A DNA stretch of 64,000 bases from Asterias rubens (Eukaryota > Echinodermata > Asteroidea > Forcipulatida > Asteriidae). The DNA is taken from contig NC_047062.1 of assembly GCF_902459465.1 (NCBI RefSeq), forward strand, positions 1,242,501-1,306,500, written 5' to 3'. Each line of letters starts with the position of its first letter. Positions within the stretch are counted from its first letter, which is position 1. The position numbers and the translations under genes are program-made. The notes beneath the pieces are model-generated. The model was not told the origin of the DNA. It worked only from the letters and a program-made list of their open reading frames with translations, and searched no databases. This document shows positions 48,401-64,000 of the stretch, piece after piece.

Positions 48401-51110
48401 CCTTGGACAAGGCTACTCAGTCTTTGGTTTCTACTACAAAAGGCACTTAAAGACAGTGGACACTATTGGTGATTACTCAAAATAATTATCAGCATAAAAC
48501 CTCACTTGGTATCGAGTAATGAGGAGAGGTTGATAGTATAAAAATTGTGAGAAACAGCTCCCTCTGAAGTGACAGAGTTTTCAAGAAAGAAGTAATTTTC
48601 CACGAATTTGATTTCAAGACCTCAAGTTTAGAATTTGAGGTCTCGAAAACAAAAATCTGAAAGCACACAACTTCATGTGACAAGGGTGCTTTTTATTTCA
48701 TTCATATCTCGCAACTTCGACGACCAATTGAGCTCAAATTTTCAAAGGTTTGTTATTTTATGCATATGTTTAGATACGCCAAGTGAGAAGGCTAGTCTTT
48801 GACAATTACCAATAGTGTCCTTAATGCAGGTCTTTAATGCAGGTCTGTAATAGCATGGGGACACGGGGGCAATGACCTATGTTCTTGGCCTTGGTGCCTC
48901 TTCAAAAGTTTCCCATAGCAAAATGGAAGTGCCCTCTGCTAACTCAACATGGCCTTGCCCTCTCAAAGATGAAAATCCAGGCCAGCTTGTGAGACAATGC
49001 ATATATGCCAAGCAGTGTAGCTCCTCATTTCATATGGTTCAGCAGACCTGGTTCAGACCTGGCTCAGACCTGGCTCAGACCTGGTTCAGCAGACCTGGCT
49101 CAGACCTGGTTCAGCAGACCTGGTTCAGCAGACCTGGTTCAGACCTGGTTCAGACCTGGTTCAGACCTGGTTCAGACCTGGCTCAGACCTGGTTCAGCAG
49201 ACCTGGCTCAGACCTGGTTTAACACCATTCTTCAAATATGAAGCAATTGACATTTCACAACACTTTCTAAAGATTAAACTTTACACATTTTTCACTTAAC
49301 GCCCATTTGAAATTTAAAGATCTGAAATTGCAATTAATGACCTAATAGCCGTGAGCCCATGTGATATCTTTCTGTTGTTTTGTTTATGATTTAGGTCCAA
49401 TGGTTTACTAAATACAACAAGTCCTTAGCATCATACATGAGGTCATTAGGCAATGATGGATTAGACTTGACGCAGGTAATACAGTTTCCGTTTTATTGTT
49501 GAACTTTTTAACTTTACTCAAATGTTTGAACCAAAACTGAAATATAGAGTTGAAATGCTCAGCATTTTCTTGGTAACTTGATTATTATATGCTCATTTGA
49601 CAGAAAAAGTATCTGCAAATGTTTCTTAGCATAGTTTTTATATACTGTATACTAAAGCAAAATTGTCACAGAAAAAAATGTTTCAATAATGGTGTGTCGT
49701 TGCCAAGCGGTCTGTGAACTGGATCTATTGTAATGTGCTGTGTTTGTGGATTTGAGTCGATCCAGCAAGACACTTAATCATAATTGCTTCATCCTTAAGA
49801 TGGGGGAGGAAAACCATACGTCTGTGTGTAGGTCCCATGTGTTGTAATGCAGGTAAAATAACTCAGTACACTTATCGCTATTAAGAGAAGGGGGGTTTAG
49901 TTTGCCTTCTGTGTTTCTGCAATAGTTGGCAGCAGATTGCTCTGCAGCACCTTTTAAAGAATGGGTCTCATAATTTCAAAAGCAGCTTTGCATATCTTGC
50001 ACTTTGATACGCCACTAGGAATATGATGAAGTGCTATAACATGTTATAAGACTACAAAATTGTTATGGAAATCAAATTCTTACACAAAAATATCTATATT
50101 TTGTTATTTCAGGATCGCAAACCACCAAAAAGCTTGTACATTGAGGTAAGACTATTTTCTGATACTATCACAGATTACTACATGATCTCTTACGAGGCAA
50201 TAGAATGACTGATGCACACTTCTTGGGGTTTCCGCCAAAAACAATTTGAAAAAAAAAAAAAATTGAACTTTGAGCAGGAAACAAAAAATCAGTGAACAGA
50301 TTTTTTGTTTTGGAACACTGTGTTGGTCATCTCAGTACTAAAGAGCAGGCATGCACCTTCATGGGTGCAACAGAGGCAGTTGACTCTATGCCCCTAGTCA
50401 TTGCCTTGGTGCCCTGTCAGATGTTGAATTGATCCTATAGTTGGGCACATTGATGGTCCAGCACATTCAGGCTGTTCTCTGGATTGCAGGATTGTACGCC
50501 TTCAGGAACTTTCCTTTGAACCTAGAATGAAACACTCTCCCAACATGTTCCTCCTAAATTCTTCTCAAAAACATTAAGAGGATTTAATACTTTATTTGTG
50601 TGTGTGTAGGTTCGATGTTTAGTTGATCACGGAGAATTTGAAACAGAAGATGGAACCGTCATCGTACTCAAGAAAAACAGCCAGGTAAAAACTGAATGGA
50701 TAATGAATCTTTAACATTAATAGTTTTTATTTCAGACAAAGCATATCACTTGGAATTCTTCTTTTGTTAAAGTCCAGTAGATTTTTAAAAATGTGCATTG
50801 TGTTTTTGAGAAAAGCAAGTCTTTTTATGTTCACACTTGGCTAGACACTGGGAGCTTCCACAAATTGTCAAAAGTTACCTAGCAGCTATTTTTTCCACAG
50901 AATTCGGAAAAGTACTGAGCATACATACAGTGCTAACATACACCAGTGTTCAGGGTAAATCAAAATAATATTCTTCATCCCAATGCAAATTTAACATAAA
51001 ACAAATATTGAAGCTGATTATTTGTTTCTTGATCATTACAGCATTTTCTTCAGAGATCTCAATGTGAGCAGCTGATCAGACAAGGAGTTCTCGAACACAT
51101 CCTTTCTTGA
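45451..51110 (+). CDS. GINS1: GINS complex subunit PSF1 (8 exons, 194 aa)
   Basis: Exons: 45451-45525, 46490-46554, 47087-47182, 47881-47971, 49395-49475, 50113-50145, 50610-50684, 51042-51110. They sum to 585 nt with matching phases and GT-AG introns. The protein starts [15 protein letters not shown], contains [36 protein letters not shown] and [12 protein letters not shown], and ends [10 protein letters not shown]. These match PSF1 from end to end, and its length is near the human 196 aa. PSF1 is one of four GINS subunits that join Cdc45 and MCM2-7 in the CMG helicase. The N-terminal helical A domain builds the GINS core, and the small C-terminal B domain (about residues 145-194) contacts Cdc45 and polymerase epsilon. 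No broken motif was seen. Introns 1, 3, 4 and 7 hold repeats. High confidence. Confidence 0.95.
46118..46359. mobile_element. MITE family D, copy 2, in GINS1 intron 1
   Basis: Termini GGGTACGTTCAATTTAGCTT and AAGCTAATCGAAACGCACCC. Internal TGACGTCATGCACCTCAGGC and AGCCCCTG segments match copy 1. Confidence 0.65.
46661..46897 (+). mobile_element. MITE family A, copy A13 (partial)
   Basis: AAAGGCAATTACTCAAACTA through ACCAATTGAGCTCAAATTTT; lacks the GGACACTATTGG terminus and the whole right end. Confidence 0.6.
47546..47788. repeat. 81-bp tandem repeat x 3 in GINS1 intron 3
   Basis: Units start GAAAGC(C/T)G(G/A)CAT at 47546, 47627 and 47708 and contain AACCACAGTGGAATGTATTG. The unit length is a multiple of three, so one frame stays open; this is a property of the repeat, not evidence of a gene. 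Confidence 0.85.
48039..48415. mobile_element. Foldback transposon with 9-bp target duplication
   Basis: Inverted arms of about 90 bp start TAGCCTTGTCCAAGG at both ends. The direct repeat CTCAGTCTT flanks it at 48030-48038 and 48416-48424. Inside sits a 23-bp hairpin satellite (48160-48274). Lies in GINS1 intron 4. A 9-bp duplication fits MULE-like or classic foldback elements; no transposase is present. Confidence 0.75.
48160..48274. repeat. 23-bp hairpin satellite, 5 copies
   Basis: GAGGTTTCAACCTCGTACAA followed by CGA, repeated at 48160, 48183, 48206, 48229 and 48252. Each unit holds the stem GAGGTT/AACCTC with a 2-base loop. Confidence 0.85.
48448..48826 (+). mobile_element. MITE family A, copy A14, in GINS1 intron 4
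   Basis: TTAAAGACAGTGGACACTAT at the left and CAATTACCAATAGTGTCCTT at the right. Lies 24 bases beyond the right target duplication of the foldback element. Confidence 0.75.
49033..49220. repeat. 11/14-bp minisatellite in GINS1 intron 4
   Basis: Mixed units TTCAGACCTGG, CTCAGACCTGG and TTCAGCAGACCTGG, the longer differing by an inserted CAG. The array ends about 175 bases before the exon 5 acceptor. Confidence 0.85.
49690..49860 (+). mobile_element. tRNA-derived SINE fragment in GINS1 intron 5
   Basis: GTCGTTGCCAAGCGGTCTGT resembles a type II tRNA A box region, and GATTTGAGTCGATCC a worn B box. The tail shares GGGGGAGGAAAACC with other SINEs here. Confidence 0.5.
50910..51000 (-). mobile_element. 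SINE tail fragment in GINS1 intron 7
   Basis: On the - strand ATGTTAAATTTGCATTGGGA through TGTATGTTAGCACTGTATGT, the same tail as in the SINEs at 4244 and 18003. Ends about 40 bases before the exon 8 acceptor. Confidence 0.5.
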
Positions 51111-51199
51111 GAAGCACATCTTCTGATCCGCTGGGATAAACTTTCTTACGACAAGCTTTCTTATATAGCACTTTATCACACCCTTAAGGAGCGTACCAA

Positions 51200-51463
51200 A
51201 GCACTCAGTAATGGTTTACAAGGTGCTGTGGTGCATTATATGCTACGGATCAAACCAGGAACACCGGGGAAAATCCCTTCTCTACGTGCGTTACACAAAA
51301 CACAGGATCAGCGGCTTCACGTAACATCTGAAGGACGAAGCAATGGTTAAGTGTCTTGTTTAAGGACACAGGTGTCATGGCTCGGGATTCGAACCCACAC
51401 TCTGCTAGTCAAAAACACCAGAGTTTGAGACCGGTGCTCTAAACCACTCGGCCAAGACATGCC
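51200..51463 (-). mobile_element. tRNA-Ser/Leu-like SINE in the GINS1 3' UTR
   Basis: - strand head TCTTGGCCGAGTGGTTTAGA (type II tRNA A box), a long variable arm, then B box GGGTTCGAATCCCG, followed by the AAGACACTTAACC tail. Antisense to GINS1. Confidence 0.7.
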
Positions 51464-51699
51464 TCATGGGTCGACAAATTGAGTTTATAACAGCCCTCAG
51501 CAGGAAGAACCTGTTGCATAGAGCAAGGTGTGTAGACTATGTGGCATAGCACATTGACGAGTCACAAAGCCCTGGACTTCCGACACACAGCTCTCAAGAG
51601 ACAAAGTTTTCGTTCTGAAAAGGGCACTTCTACCGGAACATCTTAAAGTCTAAGGGAAACTTTTCAAACTTTACCAACCCCTCCTCTGCAACCTTCCAA

Positions 51700-51705
51700 A
51701 ATAAA
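51700..51705 (+). terminator. Candidate poly(A) signal of GINS1
   Basis: AATAAA about 590 bases after the stop codon, followed by a T/G-rich stretch that suits cleavage-factor binding. Confidence 0.5.
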
Positions 51706-51725
51706 GAGTCTGAAAACATGTCTTT

Positions 51726-54700
51726 GTAATAGTGCATTTTATTTGTCAAAGTATCCACCAATAACCTGGTGATCTTAATAAGAACTGTATGTATAATATT
51801 ACCATCCACTTCCATTCTGTTTTGATACTGTTTTACTGTATACCTTTGTTCCTACAGCTTCTGTATGGGGGAAAGACTATGTACAATAATAAGCCCTTGT
51901 ATTTATAGTATTAATAATAACAATAATAATATTAATACACTTAACAATACAAGTTTTTCGCTGCATAACAGCAAATGAAATTAATAAATACAAAAAAAAA
52001 AAAATACCCAAAGTACACGTTACTGTTAATATTTTGGACCAAAAAGTCGCTAACTTTAAAAACAGAAGTAACTTAAAACACGTAATACACTCCACATTTC
52101 ATATGAAGTTAGAAAATTGTTAGTAAAACTGCCCGATATTGACAGGCATTTTAATTTTAATCCTAAGACTTCATTGCAACTTCCACATGTAATCCCTTCT
52201 TAGATACCAGACTAACCAAAGTTGTCGGTAAGAATTACACGATGACCATTCATTCCATTTATTTTCTGTTTATTCCATTCCATGATACACTAGTCATAAT
52301 AAAATTTGATCCAGTATCAAAAACAAATGCTGTTACTTTCCTTCTTGGATGGCTATTATTTTGTTGTCTCCAAAAAGGCAATGCTTGATTGATAACCCTA
52401 TATTTTCCACAGCAAAGTAGTCCTCTAATAAACTTTCAAAAAATACAACCACCGATGACCAACCAACATCACAGGAAACAAAGCATCACATAAAAGGGCA
52501 ATTTTCCAGGCATAATTGGCACCCTCTTCTTACCTATCACAAAGTATTGATGACTTTTTCAAGTCCTACAGTTGAAATAACACAAACAGAGGGGCACAAA
52601 CTTGTTTTCATTCTTATCCTACGACATGATTGACGTCCAAAGATACAAACATCAAAATTTCCACCATTCAGTAACCAAAACTTGACATTTCCAACGAACC
52701 TACTGAAAGAAGTTTCATGTTTTTCAGGGAGAGACAGTTGCAAAGAAAGTTGCACAGGTTTATCTGTTAAAAGAGTGTATAAGATTTGCCATGACATTGT
52801 TGTTGGAAGTTTGATCAAATTTAAAGAAAAGTTTTTGAGTAGGCCTCTTAATTTCTGAACCATGATGATTCTCCAATGTTAGTAATTACAGGGGTGTGCA
52901 ATATTGACACGACACAACTTCTCTCTCTGCATAAATAAATTTTGCCAATATAAATGTGGCACACACTACTTCACAAATTAATTAGAGATATCAAAACGTC
53001 ATTATGAAAGTGTAGAAAGTAAATAACTTTAGGGTGATCACTTCACCGAATCACGGTCTTTTTTGAAAAAAAGGCTATAATGCATGCTAATCAACAAAAC
53101 TCTAAACTTGCAGACACGATCGTGCTTCTTCTGTCAGCACATTTGTCAATGAACTAATTCCCCTTTCATCTACGTTCATCTTTGAAATTCACAAGAAATA
53201 TCAAAATGACCCACTCACAACTTTCTCTCATCAAATTAAAATCTATAGCAAACTTGGTTGATAACTTTCAGCCCCCAAAGTTGACTTATCACCAGCTAAT
53301 ATCACTTCAAGCTCAGAGCACCATGTATGTATTAGAAAAGAAAGATAATCCTTTACTTTTCCACCAAGAGAAAGGCAAATGAAATGTGACAGGGTTGTAG
53401 TAGACTTGTGGACACGTTGCTTTGGCGCGGTAGTCACGAGACAGCTGTGAGAGAGTCGTTTTGCTATCACCACAACAGCTTCAAGTCCAGAGTTGTAATA
53501 CTGACAGATAGAGATGACTTGCATACTATTATTATCAGAGGTGGCAAAAAGTAGGGGGGGGGGGGTAAGTTTGAAAGGTTCAAACAACATGGATCAGAAT
53601 TGTTAATACTGAAAATAAATTTGGGAGGCAGTTCACAGTTACAACAGTCTCCTGACGATGACTAGAGCAAGCTAGTCGAAACAGTGAGACCAGTTCAAGA
53701 ACTGACTCCGTGGTAGTACAGTTAATTACGATCCTATAAGCTACAGTATAAGTCCCAGCTAATTTTCTATACCTTCCGCCCGGGTAGTAGTTAAAAAGCA
53801 GGACAGTTTTTATCAGAACTGGGAAGTCTCCTGAACATCCGATAAATCTGCTCTGCGGTGGTAGAATAAAGAAAGACAGTTCTCTAGAACAAACTCTACC
53901 TGGCAAGTAGATACACATATTGTGTTACCGCAAACCAAATATATATGACTGGGAAGCTGAAGTACAGAGGATGCGGCTACAAATGTGGTAGGGCCACAGG
54001 CACATAAAAAAGGAGCATTTTTGGCTCAAGCCAGAGATAGAAAGTATTTGGTTTTTCCAACCTATGCCACACAGTTGGAAATGAAGGAACCAGGTTGGGA
54101 AACATTGTTTGAAGAGCAGGGCTATGCAAAAGATACAACATGGAAACAAAGCAGGGAGGCCTTCATGTGTCGGGTGTCAATGAGAGGATAGCGAGCTAAT
54201 AGCTTATGTTTTAAATTTTTGGGATTAGTGTTTGTCACCACCAATTTTTTTAATTATTTTTAGTTGAATATAGAAAACAGCATCAAAACCCCCAGGTTAG
54301 TTTGATTGTATACAAGTACATGTACATGTATATAGGTTATATTCATGTAGCAACAGTTCTCCTCACACAACTTCTGAATACTTGCTCTAAAATAAATGTG
54401 CCAAAACAAAATAAAAAAGTTAAACAAGGTTGGATTAGTTTTCTGAAAGGGCGAAAGATTGCATCCTCCTTTTTAAACCAAGAATCATGCACATACGACA
54501 GCAAACACCAAATAGAGAAAAGAAAAAAAAAGTAATATTAAGACAGAAAATAACTCAAACGTAACAGGCAATCTTTGACAATGCCTTATGCTTTTTACAT
54601 ATCCTTATATATATATACAGTTATGTATTAACAAAAGAACCAAAACCATTCAGAATACATTGTTAGACTGAAGTGCTTTGCGTATTGGCTTTCCCCTCAA

Positions 54701-56320
54701 CACAAAGCACTTTGCGTCAAATGAAGATAAAACCTTGATTTTGTACACATAAAAATACACACCTAATTACCCTGCCAATGAAACCCTAAAATGAAAAAAA
54801 TGCAACTTAGAGACAAGGTGAAGCTGAAGTGTGGTTTTAAAATATATATTTAAAAAAATATACCAGCTGACGAAACAACAGTAAAATAATAATGTAACAG
54901 TTTAGCAGGCCCATCGTGATTTAAAGAAAAACAAAACAGGCATGGTAAAAAAACTCCTTAAAATCCAATACAAACATACAATTGTGCTTCAGTTTATGTT
55001 TGATGTGCTGCCCATTTTCTAGCGGGATTCAAAGGAGAAGTTGGGAGGAGCTGTTTGCGATGGTGGCACATCTTAATTTCCTTTTTAGAGTCTATTGAAC
55101 CAAAGCAACGGAAGGGAGTGATGCATTATGCAAAAAGGGCTTTTAAAGTTTTTTTAAACCAGAGCTTGTTTTTTTTTGTATAAAACCATAACCTTTTAAT
55201 CATTGATACGTTATGTGCCCATGTTGCAGCTGCTATTCATTTGCATATAAAGGGCTCCCTCAACACGCACTGCACAGGCGGAACAACGCGACAGACACAA
55301 AACTTAACATCTGTGAGTTATTCGTCTTTCAGCAGACTGTGAATGATGTACAAGGTAGTACCGGTACAGTCTATTAAAAAGTGGAAGTTAGCTTGATGTG
55401 TTTGAAAACCAATTAATGTTCTCATGGATTTATAGAAAACAATTTGTTTTACGCCTATTATTGTGTCGGTTTTATTGTGAAATTAGAGTAATTAATTGAT
55501 AGAAATGACAAATAATTCTACCAAAAAAAATGGTTAATATTACTTTACAGATATTTGGTTGTTAAAATTAAAAATAAAATCAAACCCAAAACACATACAC
55601 TTTTTAAAGCCACAAGAGGGAGGAAACTCCAAAAAAGACAAAAAGGAAATTCTCAGGAAAAAAAAACCTGTAAAACAAATTTTTTTCTTCAAATGTTATT
55701 CTTTCCATTTGCATTATTGACTAGTATGAAAACCGATATGCATATTACCAAAATTTGTATGAATATCATAATTAGGAAATCACTTTATTGACAAAATTTA
55801 CAATGACTGCCACATCAATGTGTTTCTCTCTCTCTTCACATAATCTCCCAATCCGATAGTTAAAAAGGTCATCACAGAGTATTAGTCTTCAATTATCCGC
55901 TTTCAATTCTCTGTACTGGTCAAATTTTTAAAACCTGATCCATCATGGAAGTTTGATAGTTATATAAAGCCAAAATATACTTCTTTTTTTAAAAAGCGAA
56001 AATTATTTGCTTCAGTTTTTAACACCTGTACCTGCATAACTATTTTAAATAAAACATCATTTGCACTGAATTAACGGAGTCATACTGTTAACTAGCCCAG
56101 ATTGGACTTCTCTGTTTCATACAACACAATGGAGTGTAACTTACACCATTGTCCTATAAGGGCAAACCAGCATTATAATACATTGTGCTATTCAACAGAA
56201 ACAGGGGAAGAGGTTACTCCTTGTAATTGACGTCAAAATTGCATCAGGGATAAAACCGTTTAAGGATTACATGATTCCAAATGGTCTTTGCCACCAGTGC
56301 ACGATTCATCGATAAGTAGT
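51726..56320. other. Convergent GINS1/PKD intergenic region or PKD 3' UTR
   Basis: No coding sequence recognised. A 12-G run lies at 53554-53565. TTTATT motifs (AATAAA on the - strand) at 52258, 52268 and 55784 could end the PKD transcript. Open frames at 52.5-54.2 kb show no known motif. Confidence 0.35.
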
Positions 56321-56696
56321 TAAAGGCAGTGGGCAATATTGGTAATTACTCAAAATAACTATTAGCATAAAACCTTACTTGGTAACAAGTAATGGGGAGA
56401 GGTTGATGGTATAAAACATTGTGAGAAACGGCTCCTCTGAAATAACGTAGTGTTTGAGAAAGCAGTAATTTTTCATGAATTTAATTTCAAGACCTCAGAA
56501 TTAGAATTTGAAGCCTCAAAATCAAGCATCTGAAAGCGCACAACTTCGTGTGACAAGGGTTTTTTTTCTTTCATTATTATCTCGCAACTTCAACGACCAA
56601 TTGAGTTCAAATTTTCACAGGTTTGTTATTTTGTGCAAATGTTGAGATGAGAAGACTGGTCTTTGACAATTACCAATAGTGTCCAATGTCTTTAAA
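56321..56696 (+). mobile_element. MITE family A, copy A15
   Basis: TTAAAGGCAGTGGGCAATAT at the left and AATAGTGTCCAATGTCTTTA at the right; full length with the central palindrome. Confidence 0.75.
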
Positions 56697-58227
56697 GACA
56701 TCTGCTATAGAATACAGGCAACTGTTGGCTCGAATCTCGTAGCCTGTGGACCCCCCGCCCCCCATTTGTAACTGGTATCAATTGTATTCAAAAGATTTTA
56801 AAATTGTCAATCGATTATTGGTTTTTTTCACTCATTACCTACCCAAAGATGATAATGGCTAAAATAATTTTGAATTTTCTGAATCAAATACTTGCTGAGG
56901 TGGCTTACAATCAGAAGCTGAGGTTCGTTCAAATAATTGTTGTGGTCTATTTTTTGTATGTAAGTCCTAACTATTGAAGAGATGAGTGTTTGACAATACT
57001 GCAGATTCAAACATAAGGTAAGGACTGATTTTGCCTCAACAAATTCCATTTTACAATTTTCTACCAAATGCAACAACTTCATTTCAATGCCTCAAATCCT
57101 ATTATAACTTCACTTTAAAAGTGATTTCTAAAATTTTTGTAAAGGACCGAAATCTTGACTGTTTTCTGAAGTTTCTGGTTACATTTTATGAAATTGATGA
57201 ATTTTCACCAAAAACAAGTTTTGCTGTAATTTGATCAATGCTTCGCTAGGGTTACAGCAAAAAATAAAAACCCTGATATTGCACAAAGTGATGAGATATG
57301 GCAAGAGTTTAGTATAGTTGAAAAGAATTCCAATCACACCATTCCAACAATGGTCTTAAAATAAATCTAATATTATTTGTTATTATTATCCTCAATAGGT
57401 GATCCCTGCAGTGGCATTCTATTTTTCAGTAAGTACTATATAAACACTTCTTTAAAACTTTTTAGGGTTTGAATGCATCTTGAGACTTGACAAATTCCTT
57501 TTGAGTGTTGTTTCTGCTGTTGCTGATGTTGTTGTTGTAGTAGTTAATGCTGTTGCTGCCTTTTTTTTCGAGGGTTCAAGATATACTTTCCTGTTTTTTT
57601 TTTAAAATAATATAAACCAATCTTGCTTGAGGGATAAAGTAGTAAGAATTCACAATAGGCCAGAAGTGAGAGACGTTGCTGACAAAAACATCTGCAACTA
57701 GAATTATTATTTCAGGAGGTAGGTTAAACTAATAAGCTGTCCACCTTTTGGTAACCCCTGGAGTTCTAGACTCGTAGGAAACAGTATCCTGAGTGCCAGA
57801 GAGCAGGATTTCCTTATATCCAAAGAAACTAACTGCTACCTTTTGTTCACCATGAAGACATTTAACAAGGTCAGAATTCAGAGGAAACACTGAAACTTCT
57901 CATCTGAGCAATACGATCTCTCAAAGATAATGAAGTATTACTTAGATATAACCAAAAGGTTTGCCTTCCAAGCAAAGGGGAAACTTGCTGAAGTCTTCTG
58001 TCCGTACTGTGATGCGACAACCGAGTAAATAACAACAAAAGACCTCATTGACAAACCGGAGTTCCCAAAACATGTACATCATATAAATAGTCTGGTGCTT
58101 TGAAAAAAATACCATGGAGGGAGATAGAGAAAAGGATAGAAGGTAGACTGCGGAGGAGGAGGTTGTTTGTGCATCATCGGCCTCCGATAGAGGTGGGAAA
58201 GAGATTCAAGGTTTTTTTATTGAGTCC
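56697..58227. other. Region just downstream of the PKD stop codon
   Basis: AT-rich, with no gene seen; probably PKD 3' UTR in part. AATAAA on the - strand at 58221-58216 is too close to the stop codon to be the main signal. Confidence 0.4.
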
Positions 58228-63969
<5,742 letters not shown>

Positions 63970-64000
63970 CTGTCACACAAAACAATGTTGCAAAATAATA

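Larger units (their letters stand above)
51111..51725 (+). other. GINS1 3' UTR with an antisense SINE
   Basis: The TGA at 51108-51110 is followed by about 600 non-coding bases, ending at a poly(A) signal AATAAA (51700-51705) and TG-rich sequence. The middle is a tRNA-derived SINE on the - strand (about 51200-51463). Confidence 0.5.

Noticed and set aside
48872-49241. Open frames of repeated [10 protein letters not shown]
   Set aside because: They are translations of an intronic 11/14-bp minisatellite.
51370-51463. Functional tRNA-Leu or tRNA-Ser on the - strand
   Set aside because: Acceptor stem does not pair well and the sequence continues into a repeated SINE tail.

Overview
The window is an intron-rich, repeat-rich, AT-rich eukaryotic genomic segment. 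It carries metazoan genes with canonical GT-AG introns and a large load of short non-autonomous transposons and tRNA-derived SINEs. Gene content (a Rab32/38-type GTPase, the mitochondrial chaperone Tim9, the replication factor PSF1/GINS1 and protein kinase D) together with the repeat style suggests a marine deuterostome, most likely an echinoderm such as a sea star. That placement is inference; no species marker was seen.

Layout. From 1 to about 25.7 kb I recognise no gene: this part holds foldback elements, MITEs, SINEs, tandem repeats and C homopolymers. A ten-exon Rab32/Rab38-like gene runs on the + strand (CDS 25830-35155, 225 aa), with a long 3' UTR probably ending just after 38.0 kb. 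It faces TIMM9 on the - strand (CDS 43321 down to 41267, 3 exons, 96 aa). TIMM9 and GINS1 (+ strand, CDS 45451-51110, 8 exons, 194 aa) are divergent, with about 2.1 kb between their start codons. GINS1 converges on protein kinase D (- strand, CDS 63969 down to 58228). The last seven coding exons of that gene are present and its 5' part lies beyond the window.

The four genes do not form a pathway: Rab32/38 works in lysosome-related organelle traffic, Tim9 in mitochondrial import, PSF1 in the CMG replicative helicase, and PKD in diacylglycerol signalling. The notable points are in gene structure and repeats. The Rab P-loop lysine appears to be encoded by a 5-nt microexon that reads GTAAG, itself a 5' splice-site core, directly after a strong 3' splice site. 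The same Rab has His in place of the catalytic switch II Gln. One Rab intron holds 35 in-register copies of a 43-bp minisatellite. A GINS1 intron holds a foldback transposon with a 9-bp target duplication around a hairpin satellite. A palindromic MITE family (family A here) has at least 17 copies in the window.
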